A stretch of DNA of 64,000 bases from Timema cristinae. Its lineage: Eukaryota > Arthropoda > Insecta > Phasmatodea > Timematidae. The stretch spans positions 32,517,876-32,581,875 of the forward strand of contig JBCFYV010011135.1 of the NCBI GenBank assembly GCA_039000515.1, written 5' to 3'. The notes beneath the pieces were generated by a model. The model saw only the letters and a list, made by a program, of their open reading frames with translations, made no database searches and was not told where the DNA came from. The position numbers were made by a program, and so were the translations under genes. Shown here piece by piece: positions 11,447 to 23,193 of this stretch; the stretch's first letter is position 1, and each line of letters starts with the position of its first letter.

Positions 11447-11967
11447 GTTTTTTTAGGTATGTATGATAAATAAATGGACACAAGTTTATGTCATGAAGTT
11501 ATGGACATTTAAAAAAAAATCCTTTCCCTACCACTGTCACGGCTTTGTTTAGCTTAGCACTAGGGCTTAGTTAAAATGTGTTAAAAAAAAGTTTACACTT
11601 TAAAAGATGTCAAGCATTTGTTTCTTTAGTTTTATGAACAGCTTTTGTGCCGAGATTGCGATTAACTTAATGTTCATTTGACTGTCGTTACGTAATATAA
11701 AGGATCTCCTCGGTTTTTTAATTATAAACCATCTCGATGCAGTTAACTGAACATAAATAATTATCCAGGGATGAACTTATGTCGATGAATTCTTAGGTAC
11801 TTTTTTTTTTCTTTCAGTGATTTACGAGTTTTAAAATGTCTCATAGCCTCTTGTTACACTTTATTCTGTATTCCAATAAAGCTTCTATTCAGCACCAAAT
11901 GTTTGGGTTTAATTTTAGTAAAAAACTTTTTTCCAAACAAGCCAAATACATTCTCTGTTTTTTTTTT
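11447..11967. other. intergenic, nothing recognised
   Basis: AT-rich sequence, no recognised feature. Confidence 0.35.
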
Positions 11968-12206
11968 AACATCGTGTCTTACTACCTGTTTGGGTTATAC
12001 GCTTTATGTACTAATTACGCTAATGGATTAGGAATTGGGAAGGTTGAATTAGAGGAAGTGAACCCGCATTTGCTAGGAGGGAGAGTGGAAAACAATTTAG
12101 GAAAAACCACCCCAGTTCACCCGACCGAGATTCGAACCTCGATCTCCCGGTCCTCAGCAGTTGAGCTCAACCAACAAGTGTGTTAACCAACTACGCCACC
12201 GAGACA
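11968..12206 (-). mobile_element. SINE-A copy, full length
   Basis: Complement of the whole unit: tail catcgtgtcttactacctgt, body cattaggaa-type block, gaacccgcatttgc, ggagagtggaaaac, B box complement gagattcgaacctcgatctc, and head ttaaccaactacgccaccga. It abuts a SINE-C copy that follows. Confidence 0.85.
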
Positions 12207-12212
12207 GGTAGG

Positions 12213-12421
12213 TAATGTACTAAATTACTATAATGGATTAAGGGATTAGGAAGGATATATTTATAGGAAGTGTATTCACATTTGGGTGGTGATAGAATAG
12301 AAAATAATTTAATAAAAACCACCCTCAGTACACCCGACCGAGATTTGAACCTCAATCTCCCCCTCATCGGCAGTCTAGTCAACTGCGAGAGTAGCACGTT
12401 AGACCATGTGACCACCGAAGC
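12213..12421 (-). mobile_element. SINE-C copy, tail missing
   Basis: Complement of a SINE-C unit: cattcacatttgggtgg-type body, accctcagtacacccgaccg, gagatttgaacctcaatctc (B box complement) and gaccatgtgaccaccgaag (head). The tail is replaced by the neighbouring SINE-A, so SINE-A probably inserted into or next to this older copy. Confidence 0.7.
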
Positions 12422-13900
12422 AAGTTATTTCTCTAGTTATGTTAAACTACCGTTACGTGAATCCTGATTTAGTGAACGGTAATTTGATAACCCCGACATA
12501 AATAGTATCAGTATATCTGCTAATCTATAGCCTTGAAAAGGTCAAAGTCTGGTGTTCTACACAGAGAATGTTGGGAAAGAATCCAGAAATATAAGAATAT
12601 CTTTCAAAATATATGATCTATTTTTTTAAACAACACAATGATTGTCATTTTAGATATTTAACACTTAAAAAAAAATTATATTCGTTATAAAATTAAAATC
12701 TCTCCTTAAAAAAACAATGTGTGCCTTAACAAATTATGCAAATTTTCATTGTGCAGAGAGTTGAAATGGTTAAAATCACGTCCAAGCCATCTCAATAGAT
12801 TGGATTTCCGTTTATGGGAAGATTAAAGTTTGAATCTTTTGTACTTTTTTACACCATTAGTGTAAATAAACGAATGGCTTTAGTTGGCATTAAAACTCGG
12901 TACACAGGTTTTTTTTTTTTTTAAAAAAAGGTCATTAACATGCGAAAACCGTTTAGTATATGGGTTTCTCAGTGGATGTCTGAGATGACTTTTTTTTGCG
13001 GCCCTGAAGCTTCCCGTAAAAATATTCTACTGTCACCTAGTAAAATTGACGTTTTTAGCAAAGAAGCGGAAAGTTTTGATTTGTGTGAGGGTAAAAATCC
13101 ATGAAAGCTCTAACTGATATTAATGTTTAATTTCTTCCTTACGTCTGATGTATTATGTCAAACTATCAAATGATAGTATATTTTAGTCGGAAAATTAGTT
13201 TAGTACTTTTTTTTTTATCTCTTAGAACAAATTTATATGATTGTAATTATGATTAAAAATAAAGGGATATAGTACATTAGAAAAAATAGGTTCACTATAA
13301 CATTAGTAACAATGATGAAATCAAAACAAAAATTGATTTAAAAGTATGGTGCGCCCTACCACTAACTGAATTAAAATTATGTTAATTTTAAGTTTCAAAA
13401 AATTTAGTTTAACATAGTTTTTCGAGTGGAGTCATTGTTAAAGTATTTTTAGATAATTTATTTAGAAGTGCTTGGAGGTTAAACGATTAGAAAAAATTTA
13501 CCACAATCCCTTTATACACAATGTCTTACCTTCAATCGTTTTATTATTTTTAAAATTGTGCATGGTTCATTATTCAATATTTTCTATTCGCTATGCCTTA
13601 AAATAAACTTAGGCTAATTGAAACACTGGTTACTTAGAGAAGTAAAGATGATACAAATAAAGTTATATTAAAATCATATTAAAGGGAAAGGTCCCAAGAT
13701 TCACTCTCTCATTTGTATTTAATTTTTAACTAAATAGTAATACCGTGATCTATAATTTGCTGCTAGCGCTAATAATCACGTGTGTAAGTTTTGTTTTTAC
13801 AATATAAGAATTAAAGGCTAAAACAAATTATAGTTGTTGCTAGTTCGAATATTGACGTATAGGTGTCAGTAAAATAACTTCATTTTCAACATGGCGACAA
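12422..13900. other. intergenic region upstream of RPS15A
   Basis: AT-rich sequence without recognised repeats or open frames of note. The last 100 bases should hold the RPS15A core promoter. Confidence 0.4.
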
Positions 13901-13912
13901 CTTCCTTTTTCC
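13885..13912 (+). promoter_or_regulatory. RPS15A initiator with TOP-like pyrimidine tract
   Basis: The sequence caacatggcgacaacttcct followed by ttttcctg joins a YY1-like aacatggcg element to a pyrimidine tract (cttcctttttcc) starting at 13901. Ribosomal protein mRNAs usually start at a C in such a 5'-TOP tract, which gives mTOR-dependent translation (family knowledge). Position relative to the gene and the following donor make this the likely start site. Confidence 0.6.
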
Positions 13913-13964
13913 TGTTTTGACTACATTTGTTAATGGTGGAATAGTTAATATATTTTTATCGCAG
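13901..13964 (+). other. RPS15A: RPS15A exon 1, non-coding 5' UTR
   Basis: Predicted from the pyrimidine start at 13901 to the donor tcgcag|gtaatc at 13964/13965. A non-coding first exon with the ATG just after the first intron is the arrangement I know for RPS15A in other animals. It contains no start codon in a good context other than an upstream-looking aatgg. Confidence 0.55.
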
Positions 13965-14281
13965 GTAATCTTCATCATCTATTTACTTTTTGACTTTTGA
14001 AGTAACAAAAACTATTCTGGTTTAATTTTTGAATGATATGATGACTATTTCTTAAGCGTATTTATTACCTTATGTTGCAGAAATATGTTTTAATATTATC
14101 GATGCATGCATGTCAGGATTGAATGGAACCCGTATTTAATGTATAACAATCTTAAGACTTGAATGTTTTGCGGTTGGTTCAAATAATATGATTTTTAACC
14201 TATTAATATAACTAAAAGTATTTATCTTTGCATGCTCAACGCTAACTATCCTTATTTTCCATACTTGAGGTTATTTTTTAA

Positions 14282-15404
<1,123 letters not shown>

Positions 15405-15705
15405 TGGATTTGGAAGTTAAAGTGATTGCCTAAGGACCCAATGTCCGTGGGTTTAAACCCAACCAAGGTCGACAAATTTTTCTTGAGCGATAGGAATGTG
15501 TTGCACGGCTTCCATCGGGGGGGGCGGGGAGGGACTAAATTAGTCGGTCCCATGTCGATTGTCGCTTGTAAAATAACTTTGGAAGGTATGGGAAAATACC
15601 TTTCCTGTCAAAATTGTTAGGCCCTTTAGCACTCGCTCATAGAAATTCTGGTGTATAATCTGTCTATTCAGAAAATGAACGTTAAAATGCGAAAAGGATA
15701 CTCTT
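15405..15705 (+). mobile_element. SINE-D copy, tRNA-like head
   Basis: The head has ggaagttaaagtgattgcct and a B-box-like gtgggtttaaacccaacca. Then tttttcttgagcgatagg, ggtcccatgtcgattgtcgc, ctcgctcatagaaattctgg and attcagaaaatgaacgttaa follow. The body aligns with the copy at 6065-6345. A G-rich patch at 15518-15532 corresponds to the G run in the 39460 copy. Confidence 0.65.
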
Positions 15706-15732
15706 ATTGTTAATTTACTTTTATTAATTATG

Positions 15733-16019
15733 CCTGGTGACCTGTGGTCTAGGGGTTAAGTGTCAGACTTCTATGCTGACGGCCAGGGTTCAATCCCAGG
15801 TCCCGGCACAGATTTATCTGATTACCAAACCCTTCCTTCACCTCTGACAAGACATCTTGTGAATGTGTGGAATGCCAGGCCTCCACCGTGGTTCGGATCC
15901 CACGTTAAACTGTAGGTCCTTCATTTCATATCACAATCACCCTACCATTACACATTAGCGTAAGTGCGTATAACCCGAACGGGTATTAAGACGCGGTGCT
16001 AATAATAATAATTAATAAT
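15733..16019 (+). mobile_element. SINE-B copy, full length, with 10-bp target duplication
   Basis: Head cctggtgacctgtggtctag, B box agggttcaatcccagg, the complete SINE-B body, and tail taacccgaacgggtattaag then (AAT)n. Flanked by attaattatg at 15723-15732 and 16020-16029, a 10-bp target-site duplication, as expected from LINE-driven target-primed insertion. Confidence 0.93.
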
Positions 16020-16049
16020 ATTAATTATGTTTTGCTAATTTGTAATAAT

Positions 16050-16166
16050 TAAAATGATAGAAATATTAGGAAAACAATAGAGCACAAATAAAAGTACAAA
16101 CACTGAAACACAATTTACACAGACTTCAATATTTCAATGCTATTATAGTATCTTCCTCAGGAAGTA
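16050..16166 (-). repeat. inverted arm (left) of a 1.27-kb composite structure
   Basis: Reverse complement of 17201-17316 with moderate divergence: cttcaatatttcaatgctat, tagtatcttcctcaggaag. Read on the minus strand it contains ctgaggaagatac..tagca..tgaaatattgaa. See the findings for a ribozyme-like reading of this motif. Confidence 0.65.
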
Positions 16167-16186
16167 GTAGTGTCTTAATTACTAAT

Positions 16187-17195
16187 CAGGGTTTGTATGA
16201 TACTTGAAAGACCTGGAATTTAATGTGTCTGTTCAAGGTCCGGAAAAGTCCTTAAATTTCTTTGGGCCTTGAAAAGTCCGGGAATCTCCAGGTTTCAATA
16301 TTTATTTTTGAAATTGTGAAGAGTTGCTGTAAAAGATGTGATCTAAGATGCACTGGGACATGAAATATCTAGCACATTGTTTTATATCAAGCGTTAGCTG
16401 TTTGTCTTCTGTTTACGTCGCTCTCCACAGCTTTTTCCTGCTTCTTTTGTTTTATTTGTTATCGTGTCATTGGCTCGGAGATAGTCGCATCTATGGGATG
16501 GGATCTATCTAGGACTGAGGGGAAACCAGTGTTAACTTCTCTGACAAACGTATTAACGATACTGTCTAGAAAATACGATTTTGTTTTCTTTAATTTCCTA
16601 TATTTTAAAAATCTCGAATAATGTGCATTCCCAATTTTTTTTTATAAGTTGCTTTAAAACTGTCTTTTGTAATAATTCTTTTAATATTTTTGTCCACCTA
16701 GCAACCAACACTTTTAAGTACTTATAGTTACAGTTTTGCGATTAAAATGCCCGCCGATAGCTATTAGTTCATCTCCCATCCACCTTAGCGCTTAAATTCA
16801 TGTTCTAGCCATACTACAATATATACTGAATCCAGAATGACTGCACTAACCAATAAACCAAGAAGACCGAAGTAAGTGACAACAAAGTTAGATTAATATT
16901 AAATTAAGTGAAAAAGTTATGGTTTTCCATCTATTTAAAATTTGGTACAGTTTAAAAAAAAAATTATTGATGTGTTTAGCTTTTGGCAGTACGAGAAATG
17001 TCAGTTTTAGGGCCGTATGCAAGAACTTGACTAAGTGGACCCTTGCGTGGTTTTGCTTGCGTCGTCATAGATTAAAAGGTGTGCCGGGGATCACAATATT
17101 GGTCCACTACGCATTCATTAACGTTCTTGTATACTACAGGGCTTAGTCCTTGAAAAGTCCTTAAATTTGTGTTTCCTATGTTTATAAGAACCCTG
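16187..17195 (+). mobile_element. hAT-like non-autonomous DNA transposon
   Basis: Ends are cagggtttgtatgatac and ttataagaaccctg. The subterminal word ccttgaaaagtcc(tt) appears in both ends (16252-16290 and 17149-17170), once with ttaaattt. CAGGGTT/AACCCTG termini and this subterminal word are characteristic of hAT elements. The flanks are attactaat and attactat, compatible with a worn 8-bp duplication. No transposase frame is visible. It lies in RPS15A intron 2, between two inverted arms. Confidence 0.6.
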
Positions 17196-17200
17196 ATTAC

Positions 17201-17316
17201 TATTTCCTGAGGAAGATACCATGATAGCGTCGAAATATTGAACACTGTATGAATATGTGTTAGTGTTTTTAATTTTATTTGTGCTCCCTTGTTTTCCTAC
17301 TACACTTATCATTTTA
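17201..17316 (+). repeat. inverted arm (right) of the composite structure
   Basis: Contains cctgaggaagataccatgat, agcgtcgaaatattgaac, tatgtgttagtgttt, ttttatttgtgctccctt and gttttcc..tatcatttt, mirrored at 16050-16166. Confidence 0.65.
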
Positions 17317-17487
17317 TTTATTAAAAATGGTTTTTGTTCAACGCACTTTATTTTATACATATATGTTCATAAAAGTAATTTCAACTCAAAATTTGAAAGA
17401 TTTTTTTTTTTTTTCAATTTTGAGTCCTAAATTTTCTTGAAAGTAGAATGCTCTTACATATTCATAATATTTGGATAGTGGTAACAA

Positions 17488-17742
17488 CCCGCCTCGGTGG
17501 CGTAATTGGCTAACGCGCTAGTTTCGTGTTGAGCTCGACTGCCGAGGACGGGGAGATCTTGGTCTGGTGAACTCGGGGTGGTTTTTTCCTAAAATGGTTT
17601 TCCACTCTCCCTCCACGCAAATGCGGGTTCACTTCCTCTAATTCAACCTTCCCAATTCCTAATCCATTAGCGTAATTAGTACTTAAAAGCGTATAACCTG
17701 AACGGGTAGTAAGACGCGGTGCTAAATAATAATAAAAAAAAA
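17488..17742 (+). mobile_element. SINE-A copy, full length, 9-bp target duplication
   Basis: Head cccgcctcggtggcgtaatt, body ggttttccactctccctcca and tail cctgaacgggtagtaagacg, then AATAAT and an A run. The word gtggtaaca stands at 17478-17486 and 17748-17756. Close to consensus, hence a fairly young insertion, only about 110 bases before an RPS15A exon. Confidence 0.92.
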
Positions 17743-17833
17743 TAGATGTGGTAACAGTTTTGGACGGACCAACGCACACTAATTCTAGTGTGAGTAAGTC
17801 TCGATAAAGTGCGTGTATAATCACGGCTACTAA

Positions 17834-18040
<207 letters not shown>

Positions 18041-18125
18041 TAGACTAGAGTACCTCACCATCCCCGACTGGTCACAGCCTATCAATGGCTGGGATAATAC
18101 AGTAAAATGTCTCCATCTTCTTCTA

Positions 18126-18240
18126 TTATTCCACCATTCTCTCTCCTTTAATTATCTCCCTCGCAGTCTTTTTCCCTACATATCTTATCTCCATTATTTT
18201 CTTCAGCATCCTCTCTTTTTCCACCCTCATTACATGTCCA
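18126..18240 (-). pseudogene. LINE ORF2 C-terminal fragment, founder of the 62-bp array
   Basis: On the minus strand one open frame reads EEARLRWYGHVMRVEKERML then KKIMEIRYVGKKTAREIIKG. RLRWYGHVMR followed by ER..KKIME is the C-terminal signature of many non-LTR retrotransposon ORF2 proteins (LRWxGHVxRM..R..K). It is a different sequence from the LINE remnants at 3661 and 22435 (FGHVERI). The unit of the following tandem array contains exactly the EEARLRWYGHVMR part. Confidence 0.7.
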
Positions 18241-19956
18241 TACCATCTCAGCCTTGCTTCCTCTACTATCTCATGTACTCCAACATCCTCATTACATGTC
18301 CATACCATCTTAGTCTTACTTCCTCTACTATTTGATGTACTCCAACATCCTCATTACATGTCCATACCATCTCAGCCTTGCTTCCTCTACTATCTCATGT
18401 ACTCCAACATCCTCATTACATGTCCATACCATCTCAGTCTTGCTTCCTCTACTATCTCATGTACTCCAACATCCTCATTACATGTCCATACCATCTTAGT
18501 CTTACTTCCTCTACTATTTGATGTACTCCAACATCCTCATTACATGTCCATACCATCTCAGCCTTGCTTCCTCTACTATCTCATGTACTCCAACATCCTC
18601 ATTACATGTCCATACCATCTCAGCCTTGCTTCCTCTACTATCTCATGTACTCCAACATCCTCATTACATGTCCATACCATCTCAGTCTTGCTTCCTCTAC
18701 TATCTCATGTACTCCAACATCCTCATTACATGTCCATACCATCTTAGTCTTACTTCCTCTACTATTTGATGTACTCCAACATCCTCATTACATGTCCATA
18801 CCATCTCAGTCTTGCTTCCTCTACTATCTCATGTACTCCAACATCCTCATTACATGTCCATACCATCTTAGTCTTACTTCCTCTACTATTTGATGTACTC
18901 CAACATCCTCATTACATGTCCATACCATCTCAGCCTTGCTTCCTCTACTATCTCATGTACTCCAACATCCTCATTACATGTCCATACCATCTCAGCCTTG
19001 CTTCCTCTACTATCTCATGTACTCCAACATCCTCATTACATGTCCATACCATCTCAGTCTTGCTTCCTCTACTATCTCATGTACTCCAACATCCTCATTA
19101 CATGTCCATACCATCTTAGTCTTACTTCCTCTACTATTTGATGTACTCCAACATCCTCATTACATGTCCATACCATCTCAGTCTTGCTTCCTCTACTATC
19201 TCATGTACTCCAACATCCTCATTACATGACCATACCATCTCAGTCTTGCATCCTCTACTATCTCATGTACTCCCAACATCCTCATTACATGTCCATACCA
19301 TCTCAGTCTTGCTTCCTCTACTATCTCATGTACTCCAACATCCTCATCACATGTCCATACCATCTCAGTCTTGCTTCCTCTACTATCTCATGTACTCCAA
19401 CATCCTCATTACATGCCCATACCATCTCAGTCTTGCTTCCTCTACTATCTCATGTACTCCAACATCCTCATTACATGTCCATACCATCTCAGTCTTGCTT
19501 CCTCTACTATCTCATGTACTCCAACATCCTCATCACATGTCCATACCATCTCAGTCTTGCTTCCTCTACTATTCTCATGTACTCCAACATCCTCATTACA
19601 TGTCCATACCATCTCAGCCTTGCTTCCTCTACTATCTCATGTACTCCAACATCCTCATTACATGTCCATACCATCTCAGTCTTGCTTCCTCTACTATCTC
19701 ATGTACTCCAACATCCTCATTACATGTCCATACCATCTCAGTCTTGCTTCCTCTACTATCTCATGTACTCCAACATCCTCATTACATGACCATACCATCT
19801 CAGTCTTGCTTCCTCTACTATCTCATGTACTCCAACATCCTCATTACATGTCCATACCATCTCAGTCTTGCTTCCTCTACTATCTCATGTACTCCAACAT
19901 CCTCATTACATGTCCATACCATCTCAGCCTTGCTTCCTCTACTATCTCATGTACTC
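18208..19956 (+). repeat. 62-bp minisatellite, ~28 copies, in RPS15A intron 3
   Basis: The unit is catgtactccaacatcctca + ttacatgtccataccatctc + agtcttgcttcctctactat + ct, 62 bp. A variant unit (cttagtcttac..tatttgatg) recurs at about 18310, 18496, 18744, 18868 and 19116. The spacing shows a 372-bp (six-unit) duplication. Because 62 is not a multiple of 3 and the unit lacks stops on the plus strand, long open frames of MYSNILITCPYHLSL type occur in all three frames; they are not genes. The array fills most of the 2-kb intron. Confidence 0.97.
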
Positions 19957-20018
19957 CCCGAACCCCCACTCTCTCCCTGATAACTTCAGCTCAATGTTGT
20001 TTATTTTTTGTCCCGCAG

Positions 20019-20112
20019 ATACGTTGTCCTGACGACGAGCGGGGGTATCATGGACCACGAGGAGGCGAGGCGGAAACATTTGGGGGGGAAGATCTTGGGG
20101 TTCTTCTTTTAA
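20019..20112 (+). CDS. RPS15A: Ribosomal protein S15a (uS8), last coding exon
   Basis: Acceptor tttttgtcccgcag. Completes the split Gly codon and reads [20 protein letters not shown] then [10 protein letters not shown] and TAA at 20110-20112. The C-terminal GGKILGFFF is the invariant end of RPS15A/uS8. It carries the [12 protein letters not shown] segment that contacts 18S rRNA in this family. Confidence 0.97.
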
Positions 20113-20175
20113 TGTATAGACGTTTACACATTGCATAAAATACAATAAAACTCTCGTTTCATTTGTTTTAATCAG
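20113..20175 (+). terminator. RPS15A: RPS15A 3' UTR and poly(A) signal
   Basis: AATAAA at 20144-20149, about 32 bases after the stop, followed by T-rich ctctcgtttcatttgtttta. The very short 3' UTR is typical of ribosomal protein mRNAs. Confidence 0.8.
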
Positions 20176-20679
20176 ACTTGGTCTCCTAACGCCTCATTTG
20201 TTTCTGACGGAATTGTGGTTAATTGACACATTGTTAGATACGGGTGTGTAAAGTCCAGTTCTTTTCAATTTGTAGTAGAGTCAAAAATGTCAAAAATTGA
20301 ACATTGAACATGTTTATTTTAACCTTTTTAATATTTTTATTGGCAAAGTTTTTTATTAAGTTGTTGAATATAGAATTTTATATTTGAATTGAAGTTTAAA
20401 CTAACAAATATTTGAAGGTTTTAAAGCTTTACACGTCTGGTTTATTTTTGAACTTGATAATAAACAAAAGCCTGGTTTAAATGGTGTGAGCTGATAAAAG
20501 AGTTGGTCACTGGTTTCGTATAAACAGGTCGGCCAAAATGCCGACCATGTGGGTTGGCCCACAGCTGGCTTAACCAACTATTCTAAAATTTGATTTTATT
20601 GGACTCGGATTTACGGAAAAATTTCCGAGTTAAGTTGCCGAGGCAAAGAAAGATGCTGTTAGTTTCAATATTTCTCCTA
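20176..20679. other. intergenic with a cluster of short hairpins
   Basis: No gene. At 20527-20636 there are three short perfect stems: ggtcggc/gccgacc, tgtggg/cccaca and actcgga/tccgagt. See findings. Confidence 0.35.
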
Positions 20680-20895
20680 CCTTCCTCGGTGGCCGCATAG
20701 TGTTAAGGTGTCTCTCTCACAATATAATGGATTTCAAAAGACTAAAAGATTGAGGTTCGCATCTCAGTCGAGTATTCTTAAGGTGATTTTTCCTTGAATG
20801 GTTTTCCACTCTCCCAGAATGCAAACATGAGTACATTTACTCTTGAATCAACCTTCCTCATCCCTAAAACATTTATGTATTGCTGGTACTAAAAT
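20680..20895 (+). mobile_element. SINE-C copy, diverged
   Basis: Head ccttcctcggtggccgcata, B box gattgaggttcgcatctcag, ggttttccactctccca, then caaccttcctcatccctaaa. No conserved tail. Confidence 0.65.
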
Positions 20896-21889
20896 GTGTG
20901 CTTCAGACTCTCTATTTTATCTTAAACTAAAGTCATTCAATAAAAAGTGCCAAGGTTTGTGAAATGAAATAATATACACTACTACAGAAACATTTATCAA
21001 AGAGGAAAGAACATAACAATTGATTTAAATTTTCAAAAAACCTCCATAAAAATATATATATTTGCTTCAAAAGATCATAGACTCTTTGTCTTATAAAAAT
21101 AAATTTCAAATAAGATTTTAAAAAAAAATTACAACTTTACAATGAAGATATTTCGTTTCTCAACTATTTGTAGAGATACGATCAGAATTGGAAACTTCAG
21201 CCTCTGTAAAGTACTAGGGGTGTGAAAAGTCCACGTTTTCAATTCGAAGCACTCGAATCGAATATATGAAGTATTCTCGGCGCCAAATCGAAGTTTGAAT
21301 ATTTTTGTTAGTATATTTACCCAAGAAAAATATATTACATTTCTGTTTTATAAAACCATAAATCGCGTATTTTAGCTGCCAATATCTTATTGACGACGCG
21401 TCAAAGCTTAGCACACCTCTATAAAGAACAGTCAATAATTTTCATAGAAAAACTGGAATTTCCATTTTCTTAGTAATTTTAAACATTGCCTAGATATACG
21501 AAATTTAATAGAGCAAATTTCAAAAATTTCAAGTTTGCCTTTAAGTAAACTAACCTTAATTTTAATTGTAGATATCAAATTTACAAACTCCTTGAAGCGT
21601 CAGTGGGGAATCTTGGATAACATGCCTTAGCCTAATGGGTAAAAATGTTCCGGCTTGGCATTGCAAAAATCACTTTTTTTGGTTTCGGCGGATCTGTTGA
21701 CATCAAAATATCTAGTTGGATTATTTTTTTTACAATCACAATAGTGATTGAGAGGGGGGGGGGGGAACAAACTATGCCCATATCTACATAATTGACTAAC
21801 ACATGTGAACAGTAAAAAAAAAAACCAGTGGCTTTGGGCTTTGTTGGTAGTCTGGATATTGGCTTGCAAGAATGTCGAGCCTGCGCAGT
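20896..21889. other. intergenic, nothing certain
   Basis: AT-rich sequence. A G run at 21754-21765 and T runs occur, but no repeat family member or gene is recognised. Confidence 0.35.
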
Positions 21890-22100
21890 TGTAACTACGC
21901 ATTAGACTTAACTGCCAATGACGGGGAGATCAAGATTCGAATATTGGTCAGATGTACTAAGGGTGGTTTTTATAAAATGGTTTTCCACTCTCCCTTTAAA
22001 CAAATGTGAATACACTTCATATAAACATAACCTCCCTAAAACCATTAGTATAATAAGTACATAAGTCCCAAAGGGTAGTAAAATGTGTTGAAATTAAAAT
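21890..22100 (+). mobile_element. SINE-A/C copy, 5' truncated, old
   Basis: Contains taactgccaatgacggggag, tcaagattcgaatattggtc (B box), tgtactaagggtgg, ggttttccactctcccttta and cccaaagggtagtaaaatgt, a mutated form of the shared tail. Confidence 0.65.
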
Positions 22101-22434
22101 GGCTTTAGGATAAGTCCTTTTAATCTTAAAATTCAAATTGATATTTAAAATTTTAAGTTATCTGGAAATCATCTTTTTAAGTTTTTAATATACAGCTCAT
22201 TCTAGCTAATGTAAAACCTGAAATTGTTAAAGACTGTTTGAATTATCAAGGGATGATTAAAAATAATGTACAACATTATCTAAATACATATATTATTTGT
22301 AAATTGATTCTTAAATGTTTTAGTAATTTGACCCTGAAAAATTCCCGAATTTTTGAGACTTTTCTTTATACATATAAAAAAAAGATAGACTTTCCCACAG
22401 AATACTCCTTTCTCAATTTTGTCTAAGATCACAA
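22101..22434. other. intergenic, nothing recognised
   Basis: AT-rich sequence with a short open frame (22238-22426) of low complexity and no recognisable domain. Confidence 0.35.
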
Positions 22435-22745
22435 GACAAGAAACTGTGCTTATATCTCGAGAAACAACAACTCCGTACTTAATCCATCCTCACTAACTTT
22501 CTCCACACTTCCCTATCCTTACATACTCCCTTCAACATCCATACACCGAGTCATACATGCTCTTTTATTATTACAACTATTAATGTTTCTATTTTTCACA
22601 CATTCGTCTACAACATTTAGCCACGTCTTACATAGTCTACCCTTCCTTTTGATCCACACACTCTACCTTCATATGTTTGTTCTATTACTCGATCCACAAT
22701 TATCCTCTCAACATGCCCAAATAATTTTTTCAATATAGCCTTTTT
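22435..22745 (-). pseudogene. LINE ORF2 C-terminus and 3' UTR
   Basis: On the minus strand one frame reads AILKKLFGHVERIIVDRVIE then QTYEGRVCGSKGR. Later blocks give VWMLKGVCKDREVWRKLVR and stop. FGHVER..DRVIEQTYEGRVCGSKGR is a standard ORF2 tail of a non-LTR retrotransposon. This is the longest copy of the family in the window and shows the empty site of the SINE-B insertion at 3365. Frameshifts make it inactive. Confidence 0.8.
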
Positions 22746-23128
22746 TGATCAAACAATTTGAGTTCAACACATTATAGTTATCGAAAAACAATGCCCACTG
22801 GAATAGGGTTTTTAGGGAGTTGATGAAGGGAATGCATGAAAAGGCAAGGCTGTAGGCCGTAGTTGAGGTTAACCCCCCCACCCCCCCCTCCAAGAAGTTT
22901 TATGAGCAAAATATATATGGCTTTATTAATGATTCAAACAATATCAAAATTAAAATACAAAAAATAGGGGGCTGTGTTATCATAAAAAGCATTTCAGAGA
23001 GCTTTTAATATTTAGAAAAATTACAAGCCTTTGGCAGTTAGGGGGTTATGTTATTTTACCATGATAAAGAAAACACTTTAGAGAGCTTCTAGAACTGTTT
23101 ATCATTTATAATTTTTTCTAACGTCCAG
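22746..23128. other. non-coding with a local duplication
   Basis: Two related segments, gggggctgtgttatcataaa..catttcagagagctt (22967-23007) and gggggttatgttattttacc..cactttagagagctt (23041-23087), form an imperfect direct repeat. A C-rich stretch lies at 22873-22892. The sequence leads into the acceptor at 23128. Confidence 0.4.
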
Positions 23129-23193
23129 AAATTGTGGAATGTGCCCGTCAAACCCTCCCTGAAATTGTTGGCTGGCTACGGCCTTATGAAAAG
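23129..23193 (+). CDS. candidate internal exon, gene unidentified
   Basis: 65 bases between a good acceptor (attttttctaacgtccag) and a consensus donor (gtaagt). Composition is more balanced than its surroundings. Two frames are open: one reads KLWNVPVKPSLKLLAGYGLM, the other IVECARQTLPEIVGWLRPYE. Neither matches a family that I can name. It lies immediately left of a MITE arm, so part of the donor context may come from the element. No partner exon was found nearby. Could be chance. Confidence 0.3.

Noticed and set aside
18358..20138. Long open frames of 80-280 residues with MYSNILITCPYHLSL / HVLQHPHYMSIPSQ repeats
   Set aside because: They are the three plus-strand frames of the 62-bp tandem array, whose unit has no stop codon. 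They lie in the RPS15A intron and lack any non-repeat part.
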